NCBI GenBank assembly: GCA_014155875.1
Contig: JACEFZ010022373.1
Location: forward strand, 285,001 to 349,000
Source: Cepaea nemoralis
Lineage: Eukaryota > Mollusca > Gastropoda > Stylommatophora > Helicidae
Length of the DNA: 64,000 bases
Direction of reading: 5' to 3'
Below the pieces are notes generated by a model. It made no database searches. It was not told the DNA's origin and saw only the letters and a list, made by a program, of their open reading frames with translations. Below are positions 22,113 to 32,399 of the stretch, one piece after another. The position numbers were made by a program, and so were the translations under genes. Each line of letters opens with the position of its first letter. Positions within the stretch are counted from its first letter, which is position 1.

Positions 22113-22401
22113 TCATTCCTCTTCTTCAGGAGCTGGGTGTCTTGACAAGAAGTCCGCTCCAACATTTTCCTTCCCAGGAATGTACTCTACTGTGAAATTA
22201 TACGGTTGAAGTAACAACGACCACCGCATCAAACGTGCGTTGAGCTTCTGAGAAGTAGCCAGGAACATCAGGGGCTGATGATCCGACTGGACCCGAAACT
22301 TAACTCCATACAAATATGGCTGAAATTTTTGCACTGCCCATACAAGGGACAAGCACTCTCTCTCGACGGTTGAATAATTCCTCTCCGCCTGTAGAAGTTT
22401 C
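22113..22401 (-). pseudogene. G1 RNase H, C-terminal part
   Basis: Reads ERNYSTVERECLSLVWAVQK, YGVKFRVQSDHQPLMFL, LMRWSLLLQPYNFTVEYIPG and ENVGADFLSRHPAP, the canonical end of Ty3/gypsy RNase H including the (T/S)DH.PL and ADFLSRH boxes. The domain's first strand (VLRTDASAIGIGAALLQ) is at the end of the RT frame upstream. A frame change near 22400 separates the two. The stop is at 22113-22115, about 65 bp before the LTR, so no envelope gene follows. Confidence 0.9.
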
Positions 22402-23313
22402 TTACTTGCGTATGCCTACAGGTTTCAAAACCGAAGCATCGTCTTTTCCTTCCTGTAACAAAGCGGCTCCAATTCCAATCGCACTCGCATCTGTTCTCAA
22501 CACAAATTGTTTGGAAAGGTCAGGGAGCTGTAATACAGGTTTGCTGACCAAGGCCTCCTTTAACTGACTATAGGCATTCTCACATTCTGGTGTCCAAATG
22601 ATTTGATCCGGGAATCCCTTTTTCAAGGTTTCCGTCAACGGAGCTCCCAATTCAGTGAAATGTGGGATACATTTGTGGTAGAACCCACACAACGAGAGAA
22701 AAGATCGCACATCCTTCTTCGTTTTTGGCCTTGGTGCATTTCTGATTTTCTCCAGGTTCTTCTCTTCTGGGACAATGTGTCCTGGAGTGATGGTGTGACC
22801 TAGAAATTCCAGAGTCTGGTAACCAATCATGCACTTGGTTGGACGAGCAGTAAGCCCTGCTTCCTTGAGCCTATTAAACACTCTCTCCAAGGATTGTAAG
22901 TGGTCATCCAAGCTGTCACTGGAAATCAGAATATCATCCATGAATGAGATGATGGATGGATCCTGTAACGGATCTAGTAAAGTCCTCATCATGCGTGTAA
23001 ACACACTAGGTGCATTGCTGAGTCCAAAGGGCATGACCTTGAATTCGTAGTGTCCACTGGGTGTACTGAAAGCTAACAGTGGTCGAATCTCCGGTTTGAC
23101 TGGTATCTGATAGTACCCCCGACTCAGATCCACCTTTGAAAAGTACCGAGCCTTATGGAGCCTAGCGAATAACTGAGTTGGATTCGGCAAAGGTTCCACC
23201 TGAAATTGTGTGTGACTGTTCAGAAGTCGGTAGTCTATACACAACCGGTGTTCTCCACTTGGTTTGCGTAACAAAACTACCCCCTGCATTGTATGGGGAT
23301 GTGGATGGTGCAA
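22402..23313 (-). pseudogene. G1 reverse transcriptase and start of RNase H
   Basis: 303 codons containing VVLLRKPSGEHRLCIDYR, motif A YFSKVDLSRGYYQI (Asp62), FKVMPFGLSNAPSVF, the catalytic box SFMDDILIS (residues 124-127), LEFLGHTITPG, and RSFLSLCGFYHKCIPHF of the connection. It then enters RNase H (FVLRTDAS). All catalytic Asp residues are present. The first in-frame Met is not a natural start: the fingers begin in the upstream pol frame near 23540, and the two frames overlap at 23162-23313, so one frame change sits there. It copies the element RNA into DNA. Confidence 0.92.
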
Positions 23314-25786
23314 TCACGTCATCCTCCAGCAGTTTCTGTATTTCCTCCTCCAGGGCCTTTTCTTTAGAGAATGGCACTGGGTAAACCTTCTGACGAACCG
23401 GCTCCTGTGTGGTCAAAGTCATCTCGAACTCCACCAACCTCGTTCGTCCTGGTTTATCCGTCAGTATCTCCTTATGAGACTTGAGAACCTGGGTTATCTT
23501 TTCCCTCTCCTGTGAGGTCAGATCAGGGTTCACTTGTACATCCCTATAGGTTTCCTGGTGTACCAAGGGATATTCCCTGCCCTCGTTGGTTCCCACTTCC
23601 GTCTCCACTGCAACTGCCATTGCCATGAGGTGAGCTGCCTTGTCTCCGGGTCTCTCTTCGTATTTCCGCAAGAGATTGATATGGAAAATCTTCGACTTTC
23701 CCCGGATCCGTATTTGATAGTTGGTTCTGGATATCACCCTTTCCACGGGAAATGGTCCTTGCCAACCTATCTCCAGTTTGTTGTTTCCCGTTGGGAGTAG
23801 CAACAAGACTTTATCTCCCACCTCTAGAGATCTTTCTTTAGACCTACGGTTGTAGTAAGCCGCATGTCTTTTCCTGGCCTTTTTCAAGTTTTGATTTGCC
23901 AGAGTCCATCCCTTGTGGAGTTTTTCTTTCAGTTCCTCCACGTATTTGTAGGATGAGATCACTTCTTCTGACGTCCCCTCTTCAGTCCAACTCCTCAACA
24001 TGGCTTCCAACGGTCCTTTGATTGGACGACCAAACAGCAACGTAGCGGGTGGTAGTCCTGTTGAGCCATGAGGAACTTCCCGATAGGCAAAGAGTGCTGC
24101 TGGGATATATTCATCCCACCTATCAGGTTTTTCCTGCGCTAGTTTCCTGAGCATTGTCATCAACGTGCCGTTGAAACGCTCTACTTGTCCATTGGCTTGA
24201 GGGTGGTAAGGGCTGGTATGTATGTGGTTAGAGTGAAACACCCTAAATACCTCCTCCATGAGTTTTCCACAAAACTGAGATCCATTGTCCGTCAGAATTT
24301 GATCCGGAAAGCCTAATCTGGTAAAGGCCTCCATCAGTGCGTCCGCCACTCTTTTCGAGTCAATCGTGGTCAACGGTATAGCCTCACCCCACATTGTACA
24401 GCAATCCACCATTGTGAGTATATACATGTTCCTCTTCCTAGTTCTGGGAAGTGGACCCACTATATCGATGGCTACCCTCTCGAAAGGAGAGTTCATGATG
24501 GGCATCTCACCCAACACCACCGGTGCTGTCCAGTGTTTCGGTGCCACCCTCTGGCACTCAGGGCATGACTTCACATACCGACGCACATCATCTGTCATTC
24601 CCGGCCAATAGTAGTGGCAGGAAATCCGCTGCATGGTGGCGGCAATACCCATGTGTCCACTAAAGGAGATGGTATGCCCCATATGAAGAATCTGGGACCG
24701 GTGAGCTTTCGGGACGACCAACTGACCGTATAGGTTGTCTCCCCTTCCTGCTCTCCTGTAGAGTATCCTATTCTTCATGTAGTACTGCCCCCGTCCTGGT
24801 GGATCAGCACTTTTCTGCAGCTTTTTGTAGCAAGGACGTAAAGTATCATCCTCACTCTGGGCAGTTCGTAGCTCCCCCGGCATTGGGTTAGTCACAATTG
24901 CGTCTGCCTCTTCCGTTTTCGTCTGAGAGCGAGTCTGCATTGCTCCCATATGGATTGGCTCCCTGGGCATTCCCAGAAAGACATACCGGCAACCTAGGAT
25001 GACTGGAAAAATGGGATCGGTCAATACAGCGGCCTTGATGGTGCCGGTGACGTACCTTGACCGAATCTCCACATTAGCAATGGGCAACTTCATGGTTACA
25101 GCACTCTTCTGTGCAGGCTGTATATCCAATGTTTCACCTGTGAATTGTTCTGGATGTACCAGATCCGCAGAAATCACGGCCTCCCCGTCCAGTCCTGTGT
25201 CGTATAAACACTCCACTTGACGACCGTTAACCTCTACCAATTCCACTACAGGTGGTTTTTCCTGGTCTGGAGTCTCTTCCTCGGCCTCGACCTGTTCGGT
25301 GGGCTCCACCTTAGGTTTCCCGGGGCACACGACGAATTGAGTGTCTCCTGACTTTCCCCTGCAGTCAATAGCATTGTGCGTGTTTGACTTGCATTGGTTG
25401 CACCATTTCCCTGTCCTAGATTTTCTATTGTCGGACTTGAGTGAGCTCTCCTGGTGGCGAGCTTCCTTGTTGACCTTGGCATTTTCCGTGACAACCTCCT
25501 TGGAAGTCACTTGACATGCTGCAAAGTGAGGGTTCTTAGCCTTCGATTTGCAGTCCCTCGTATTGTGAGAGGGTGACTTACAAATTGAACACCACTTCTC
25601 CGACCACGGTCGTTTTAGGTGTAGAGCTTGAAGTGCTCTTGCTTCCCTCCTTCTTCTTCTCTGAACTATCCTCTGATTTTTGCACATAAGGTTCCCACTT
25701 TTTTGTTCCTGAGTTTTTGGCTTTCTTCTTGTCATGTTTCTCTTGACTTTTGGAGTTGGTGGAAAGGTTTTCCCCTGCCTCCCCAT
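23162..25786 (-). pseudogene. G1 zinc knuckles, protease, integrase and RT start
   Basis: One open frame of 874 codons. Two CCHC knuckles are at residues 66-79 and 129-142. The aspartic protease box CLYDTGLDG has DTG at 196-198. The H2C2 finger is H371, H378, C408, C411. The integrase core has D441 (AIDIVGPLP), D500 (ILTDNGSQF) and E536 (NGQVERFNG) with 35 residues between the last two. YREVPHGSTGLPPATLLFGR follows, then the GPY/F module WQGPFPVERVISRTNYQI and FHINLLRKY at 675-709. RT fingers start near 745 (VNPDLTSQE). Placing integrase before RT is the key oddity. The first about 60 residues overlap gag in another frame. Confidence 0.93.
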
Positions 25787-26673
25787 GTACCTCGACGAAC
25801 CGTTCTGCTAATTTAGTCACGAGGTCAATACGTTCCGCTCCTTGTTCTCCCAGGAACGTCCTGAGAGGTTTAGACATTTGCTTCTTCAGCTGGTCGACCA
25901 CCATGAGCTCTTCCAGACTCTCATAGTCATGTGCGAACCCAGCCAAATCCATCCACTTATGGAGATAAGATTTTAAGACGCAAACTGTAGGCGGCAAACA
26001 ACTCTCCCGGTTCTCGTTTCGCTGCTCGAAATTTTTTCCGGTAGGTATGTGACGTAACCTCGAATCGTTTCAGCAGAGCCGTCTTTAACTCGTCATAATT
26101 GTTCTCATGTCCTGGTGGCAGGCGAGTATAGACCTCGTATCCGGTCCCGCGTAATCCCTGGGATAGCTTAAGATTCCATTTGTTACGCTCCAGACCCATA
26201 GCAACTGACATAGCCTCGAAGCGTTGAAGGTACTGGTCAATCTTCTCTTTGTCCTCCTCGTAGACCGCTAAAGGAAACTTCATAGCATGGTACCCATGTC
26301 CACCTACTGGTGTTGATCCTGGGATGGAGGAACCTCCAACTGCTCCCTCAGTTTCTCCATTAGATTGACTCTTGAGCTCGAGTTCCCGCATCCGGTACTC
26401 GTGCTCCCTTTTCTGTGCTTCCTGTTCAGCTTCTAATTTCCTAGCTGCTTGCTCAGCTTCAAATTTCCTAGCTGCTTGCTCAGCTTCCAATTTCCTAGTT
26501 TCTTGTTCCAACTCCATCCTTCTCAATTCCAACTCGGCCTTTCGATCTTCCCTTTCTGCTTGACGATACTCTCTCTCCACTTCCTGTATGTAATCCGTTA
26601 GAGCAGAACCCCCCAATCCCATTTCTTCCCCCTTTGCCTTTAATTCTAACGTGGTTAGTTTAGGGGTGGCCAT
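25578..26673 (-). pseudogene. G1 gag, one internal frame change
   Basis: The start is ATG 26673-26671 (MATPKLTTLELKAKGEEMG), chosen because upstream codons in the frame are hydrophobic and not gag-like. Next come a charged coiled coil with three near-perfect nine-residue repeats (KLEAEQAAR, KFEAEQAAR, KLEAEQEAQ), a linker, and a capsid-like part: FPLAVYEEDKEKIDQYLQRF, YDELKTALLKRFEV, YRKKFRAAKREPGELFAAY. A frame change between about 25957 and 25997 leads to LHKWMDLAGFAHDYESLEEL and SKPLRTFLGEQ, then a Lys/Ser-rich end overlapping pol. It forms the particle that packages the RNA. Confidence 0.85.
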
Positions 26674-26924
26674 TATACAGAGAGGTAAGCTAGCAGGTCT
26701 AGTACAATATAACTGCAAATTACTATACAGATATATGAACAAGTACTATAAATCTAGATATTACCACACACAGCACATTCACTCAGTGACAAGAGTAGAA
26801 TCAGGACCACAGACCTATGCAGACGTGTGAAGTGTGAACAGGTAAGATATTAGTCCTAACCCCTATCCACATTCACTCTAGCTGGATTCTCCAAAATGAT
26901 ATCTCCCTCTTATAACTAAGGATC
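26674..26924 (-). other. G1 leader, unique part
   Basis: Noncoding sequence upstream of gag in the element, AT-rich, with no recognised motif. Confidence 0.5.
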
Positions 26925-27112
26925 CCGTGTCAAAAGACCCCGTTGTCAGAAGATCCCACTGTCAAAGGTTCCTGCTTGCAGGAGATCTCGCTGTCCAAGG
27001 ATTCCGTTTACGGGAGATCCCGCTGTCCAAAGATCCCGTTTACGAGAGATCCCACTGTCCAAGGATTCCGTTTACGAGAGATCCCGCTGTCCAAAGATCA
27101 CGTTTACGAGCC
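26925..27112 (-). repeat. G1 leader tandem repeat, about 32-bp units
   Basis: Four to five units built on GATCCCGCTGTCCAAAGATC and CGTTTACGAGA (plus strand), the outer units more diverged. The unit nearest the LTR runs directly into the primer-binding site, so CTCGTAAACG words recur at each unit. Confidence 0.8.
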
Positions 27113-27116
27113 CCCA
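27106..27116 (-). promoter_or_regulatory. G1 primer-binding site, tRNA-Pro-like
   Basis: The minus strand reads TTAT then TGGGGGCTCGT directly after the 5' LTR. TGGGGGCTCGT is the well-known start of a proline-tRNA primer site in retroelements. Pairing beyond these 11 bases is not conserved (next bases AAACG). Confidence 0.65.
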
Positions 27117-27120
27117 ATAA

Positions 27121-29166
27121 TGTCGTGTCCTCCTTTACAGTGTCGTCCCTGGAGTGAAGAGAGTCGACACCCACATTATAATATTTTTTCCCCTTATTCA
27201 ATATCCTGGAGAATCCACCAGCTTCCGTCCAACACACTCCATCAGCCTATGGACACCTTTTCCTATCACTCTCTCACTGTCGTACTATGCCCCCTCTCAT
27301 ACTTCCCCAACGCAACATACTCAACAACTCTTGCTTCTAAAAATTAATAAAGACTAATTTATTAAAAGAAAAGTGTAACGTATATGAGACGTGTATGCGA
27401 AGAAAAAGTGTGTCGTGTATTATAACATAAATGTGTAGGTCAGCCTTCAAAGTTCAGGATCATAGTGTACACATCATGGCAAGGATCACACGACATCATT
27501 CGAGTCAGTACGAAAAACCTCACCGAAGTCGTATCCTTCTCTCCAGACATGTCCTCCTCCAGGAACTCTGATGACCATGAGATCTGAATCTCATGTAAAT
27601 ATAATCCGTGGAAAATACTAGTATATTTCCTAACGCAACTGTTCCTAATAGTTTATAGAAACTCCGGCTTCATAATTCCGGCGCAGTGAAAACAAACATG
27701 GAACACTGTCCTACTAACAAGTCTTTTTGTCTCTTGATAAATGTTCACTAGTTCTCACTATTAAACAGTTAATGTATCTAGAATAAAATGGCTTGCTTTA
27801 TTCACTAGATATAGTCTGAAAGTTCTGATTTCCTTGATACGTGGAACAACTACACTTCAATGTTTGGTTTCATCTACTGTGAACATCAGTCCCTACTGAT
27901 CTAGTTCCACATGGGCTGAACCTCCATCACTTCAGGTGTGTTAACGATTGGTATTCGCTCATGTAGGATACATATACCATTAGACTCCACCGAGCAATGT
28001 GTCTTAACTTCTTCCATTGCGAAAGTTGCTGGCCCATCTCTCCACATCATAATTTATCCGGGATCGGATGTTACATTGGGTCCGGGTTCTTCATTCCAAC
28101 CCGAGGAACCTGTAAAATAAATCATACAACTGGTGATAGCCTCCCCGTCACTGATCTCTATTAGATGATCGTGGGCCATCGGCCTCACTCAGAAAATATA
28201 ATGAACCCATCAGGGACATATGAACTGACCACATAGGTTATCATCAGGCCAAGACAAAAAATATCAGCAAACAGAATGCGGAACCCCGACCACCAGGGAC
28301 ACCTACGGGAAAATCCCAATTATCCCTCATTACTCAATTCTCAACTAGTAAAGCTTATCAACACTTCACTAATCTATTTTTAACTAGCAGAGTTAATATC
28401 ACTATTCCTACTCTAACTAGTTTCCACTAACAGTGCTAATCATCACACTATAGTTTAACAAGGCCACAGTCTATATTAATTAGAACTAATATTATAATAG
28501 GTTATACCTTAAATGGCACTACTGCAGTCCTATCAATCATATCTACATCTGCCATTATAGGCACGTGTAAAATTAAGTCACTAATTAACACACGGTAGAT
28601 ATTATTTCCACTAAGCACTGCAGTGCCCTGGCACTCCGACTAGAGCATTTTCAAGTCCCCCTAGTTGGTCCCAACTCGGGTTTATATGGCAAACTACCAA
28701 AGTTCGCCACGTGACGTTATCCTTTATGCCCCCACACAGGTGGCACATTGGCAGATCATCCCCTGTCAGGGATCCATCCCCCCTCTGGCTCCCTCCATGT
28801 TAGATCTGTCATCACTGGTTGTGATTCCCAAAACAAGCCAGCGAGTTACTGTATACCCCCAACAACAGTTGCCAATAACCCCGTCAATCTTCTCGATGTT
28901 CCGGAAACCCAGAATTGACATATGTACTGTTACTTCCGTGCTAAGTACTTCCGTTTTCCCTCTGATATGTTTATGACTTGTCAAAGTGATATATGATTCA
29001 GCGCACTCACTTCCTCCTCACTCACCACCAAATGTGTATATGGGCTGACCTGATGTATCCCGTGCAGCTGTGTTTACTCTGTTAGTACGACTGTTGTGGC
29101 CTAGAAAATATACGCCAAGCAAACGTCGGTATTATTATCTGGTTAACTCATGGCGAGCTCGTGACA
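27121..29166 (-). repeat. G1 5' LTR
   Basis: 2,046 bp, the same ends and length as 20003-22048. The plus-strand flank at 29167-29171 is TTCGG, repeating 19998-20002. Confidence 0.95.
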
Positions 29167-30637
29167 TTCGGCACAGTGTGATTATTTCCTGGAGCTGGCT
29201 GGTACATAACTACAGTCTTCTCCAAGTTGATATTGAGGCCAAAGTTGGCACAGGCATGTGAGAAAGCTGAAACATTATGTTGCATGTCCGCCTCTGAGTT
29301 GGCGTACAGAGCGCAATCATCAGCAAACAGGAGCTCTCTGACGGTGTCGCTGTTAATTTTGGTTTTAGCTTTCAGCCTTCTGAGATTGAATAACTTTCCA
29401 TCCATACGGTAGCTGATGTATATTACAATGTCGTCGTTCTCGAAGGCATTCATCAGCATGGCTGAAAACATTAGGCTGAACAGTGTTGGTGCCAGGACAC
29501 ATCCTTGCTTCACTCCATTGGTGACAGGAAAGGGTTCAGATAGTTCACCATTTTCCTGTACTCTTGCTTGCATGCCATCATGAAATAGCCGCACTATTTG
29601 GACAAACTTTCTTGGACAGCCATATTTTGCCATAATCTTCCACAGTCCTTCTCTGCTGACTGTATCAAAAGCCTTGGTAAGGTCAATGAAAGTGGAGAAC
29701 ATTTCGCAGTTCTGTTCCTGACATTTCTCTTGCAGCTGCCTTACAGCGAAAATCATGTCAACAGTTCCACGTTCTTTTCTGAAGCCACACTGACTCCCAG
29801 GAAGAAGACCTTGATCGAGATGGGCTGTGAGGAGATTGAGAAGAATTCTGGCGAGTATCTTCCCTGCAATTGAAAGCAAGGAGATGCCTCGGTGTTGTCA
29901 CAGGATTGGCGGTTTCCTTTGCGTTTGTAAAGGTGAACTATTGACGCGTCCTTGAGATCTTGTGGCATGGTCTCGTTCACCCATATGTTTGTAAAGACTT
30001 GGTGAAGCTGCTCTGTTAGCACCTGCCCACCTGCCTTGCATATCTCTTCTGGGATGGAGTCAGGACCAGGTGCCTTGCCGCTGGAGAGTTGCTGGATGGC
30101 TTTGTTTACTTCCACTATGGTTGGCAGGTCATCAAGTGTCTCATTGGTAGGAACTTGAGGAAGGCAGTTGATGGTTTCATCATCGAAAAAGGAAGTTGCA
30201 TTTAAGATGTTGCTGAAATGCTCTGCCCAGCGTTGAAGGATTTCTTTCTTATCGGTGATCAATGTTCCCCCATATGCACTGAGGAGGGGAACTATGCCTG
30301 GTGATGTAGGACCATAGACCGCTTTCAGTGAGTCGTAAAAGTTTTTCATATCATGTCTGTCAGCAAAGCCCTGAATTTCATCAGCTTTGCTGCTCAGCCA
30401 GGAGTCCCGCATGTGCCGAAGTTTCTGCTGCACTACTCTCTGAATGTTCTTGAAGGCATCTTTTTTTTATATTGACTTTGGGTCATTCAAATGTGCCTTG
30501 AGGAGTAGATGTTTCTCGGCCAGCAATTGGTTGATATCTTCGGAATTTTTCATCAAACCAGTCTTTATGCTTTCGGGGGGCTGGACCCAGGATTTCCATA
30601 GCAGTGTTGTAAATTATGTCCTTTAGGGCTCTCCATT
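29167..30637 (-). pseudogene. LINE B reverse transcriptase (5' portion)
   Basis: Minus-strand RT of LINE B, truncated at its 5' end. From 30637: FSPEWRALKDIIYNTAMEIL and RKHKDWFDE (typical pre-RT region), then 30433-29753 with WAEHFSNILNA, SSGKAPGPDSIPEEI and NIWVNETMPQDLKDA. After a frame break, 29879-29167 gives GFRKERGTVDMIFAVRQLQE, motif A STFIDLTKAFDTVSR, GVKQGCVLAPTLFSLMF, motif C LLFADDCALYA and FGLNINLEKTVVMYQ. The catalytic residues are intact but at least two frame breaks inactivate it. The 5' boundary is at target duplication CTGGTGAAATT (30638-30648). The thumb continues at 20002 beyond G1. Confidence 0.9.
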
Positions 30638-31743
30638 CTGGTGAAATTAGAGCGCATACAGAACGAAGCTATGCGGGTCATTATGGGATGCACCAGAGAC
30701 ACCCCAGTAGTGTGCATGCGTTACATCCTTGGTCTGCCGAGTGTTGCTGGTAGGCTCTAGGTGATGCAGGCGAAGGCATACCTCAGAGTAGCTGCAGGCA
30801 CAGATCACCCGTTGCATGAGGCGTTGGACGCAGATAAGGGTCAGAGACTGATCAGATGAAAATCATGGATGGCTCGGGCGGAGAATACGATCAGACAGGT
30901 GTGCATCTTGGAGAACATTAGGCGAGGAGAGGAGTGGGTCAGAGTGCCAGCGGAGCAGTCAGACTTGTGCAGAGGTATAATCACATTGGCCGGGAGTGCT
31001 TGGGAGTGGCCAACAGGAGCCACGGAAGTGGAAATCCAGTAACTAATTCAGGATAATGCTCGCTTGGGTGATGCGATTATCTACACAGATGGTTCGGTGT
31101 TGAGAGGTAGGATAAGAGCCTGGGGATTCTTAGCAAAAGCTAATGATGGTCGACGTTTGGTGCAGGAGAGCCTGGCGTATGATACCACAACATCTAGCTT
31201 AAGAATGGAGGTGGAGGCGGTCAATGCAGCTTTCCGCTGGATGGAGAACACGATACATACACACATCGTAATTGTAACTGACTCACAAAGCATGCTGAGG
31301 AGAGTGAGGACAGGCAGGCTTCATGCAGAGTGGCTGGCTTCGCTTCGGAGGTCACGGGTGGCAGGCATCACTTGGATCTTTTCTCCGGGGCATGCCGGTG
31401 TGCTGGAGAATGAACAGGCGGACAGATTTGCTGGCTCGTCAAAACTTGGTGGAATATTGATGACTGACTAGGCAGACGTGGTTGCGGCCTTGTTGGAGCA
31501 CGTGTACACCTCGGAGGAGCAAATGGATCACCATGGTCTGGCAAGAATGAGGCAGTGAAGAGTGACGAGGGTATCTGGCCGACGCTCGACGCTTAGAGGA
31601 AAAGCGAGACGGACATATAATCAGATTTCTACTGGAACTATTGGTGTTGGAACTCTTCGCTGGCTTCTGAGGATGGGGACGGAGCGCTTATGGGAATGCC
31701 CCGAATGCTGTGATGTCGGTTCCTAAATCAATCAATCAACCAG
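30638..31743 (+). pseudogene. LINE A RNase H and C-terminal part
   Basis: Continuation of LINE A after the LINE B insertion. It begins with LERIQNEAMRVIMGCTRDTP, a linker typical of RT-RNase H LINEs, with several stops. From 31064 it reads MGDAIIYTDGSVLRG (first Asp), SLRMEVEAVNAAF (Glu), VIVTDSQSMLRRV (Asp), IFSPGHAGVLENEQADRFAG (His and last Asp), so the RNase H catalytic set is complete. After a stop it ends with YNQISTGTIGVGTLRWLLRM and LWECPECCDVGS, then the (ATCA)n tail. RNase H degrades the RNA strand during copying. It ends at 31743 where the satellite resumes. Confidence 0.9.
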
Positions 31744-32055
31744 TCTACATCTGTTATATTAATGATGTGTGTGTAAATATGTTACATTAATCATATGTGT
31801 CTACATCTGTTATATTAATGATGTGGTTTAAATCTGTTGTATTAATTATGCCTGACTACATCTGTTATATTAATGATGCGTGTGTAAATATGTTATATTA
31901 ATAATGCGTGTCTACATATGTTATATTAATGATGCGAGAGTAAGTATGGTATATTAATTATGCGCGTCTACATCTGTTATATTAATGATGTGTGTGTAAA
32001 TATGTTATATTAATGATGCGTGTCTACTACTCTTATATTAAGTAGTATGTAGTCA
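31744..32055. repeat. 28-bp satellite, right block
   Basis: About eleven units of the satellite also seen at 17757-18359. The first ten bases, TCTACATCTG, duplicate those before LINE A at 18350-18359. Confidence 0.85.
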
Positions 32056-32063
32056 GTGTGGTT

Positions 32064-32290
32064 GAATGAGTCTCCGTAGCGAAGTGGTTATGTCACCTTA
32101 TTCTGGCTGCTAATGTTTTGGGTTGGTATCGGATCTACGTGATTCGTTTCGCGAGTTAAAATGTCTCAGAGACTCCCGAGGGTCGTCGCTGGTGCTAAGA
32201 AGTTCGAGCTTTATGCGCCGCTATTCGACAAGCCATCCTACGGAAAGACACCGAGCCATAAGCGGTAAATCCAGGTTGTAACTAAGTCGC
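32064..32290 (+). mobile_element. tRNA-derived SINE-like sequence
   Basis: GTCTCCGTAGCGAAGTGGTTA matches the 5' half of a class I/II tRNA, with a good A box TAGCGAAGTGG at 32077-32087. A degraded B-box-like GGTTGGTATCGGATC follows about 50 bases later. It then continues as unrelated GC-rich sequence to about 32290, as a tRNA-derived SINE would. A working tRNA is excluded: the anticodon and acceptor stems do not close. This is a single copy, so the SINE call is tentative. Confidence 0.4.
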
Positions 32291-32399
32291 TCCACTTGTC
32301 TATTAAATACTTTTAATTAGTGGTTTAATCTTTTCTTGTCGGAAGCAGTCCCATATGTCACATTATGTCCTGCATTGCTTAAACAAGATGTTGCAAAAC

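Larger units (their letters stand above)
20003..29166 (-). mobile_element. G1: Gmr1-like Ty3/gypsy LTR retrotransposon, near full length
   Basis: A 9,164-bp element on the minus strand with two 2,046-bp LTRs (20003-22048 and 27121-29166), TG...CA ends and a 5-bp target duplication TTCGG (19998-20002 and 29167-29171). A primer-binding site resembling the 3' end of tRNA-Pro lies beside the 5' LTR, and a polypurine tract beside the 3' LTR. Coding order is gag, two zinc knuckles, protease, integrase, GPY/F, RT, RNase H, so integrase is ahead of RT, as in Gmr1-type elements. I counted fewer than 25 differences between the LTRs by eye (about 1%), suggesting a recent insertion. The coding chain nevertheless changes frame four times. 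Confidence 0.93.
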
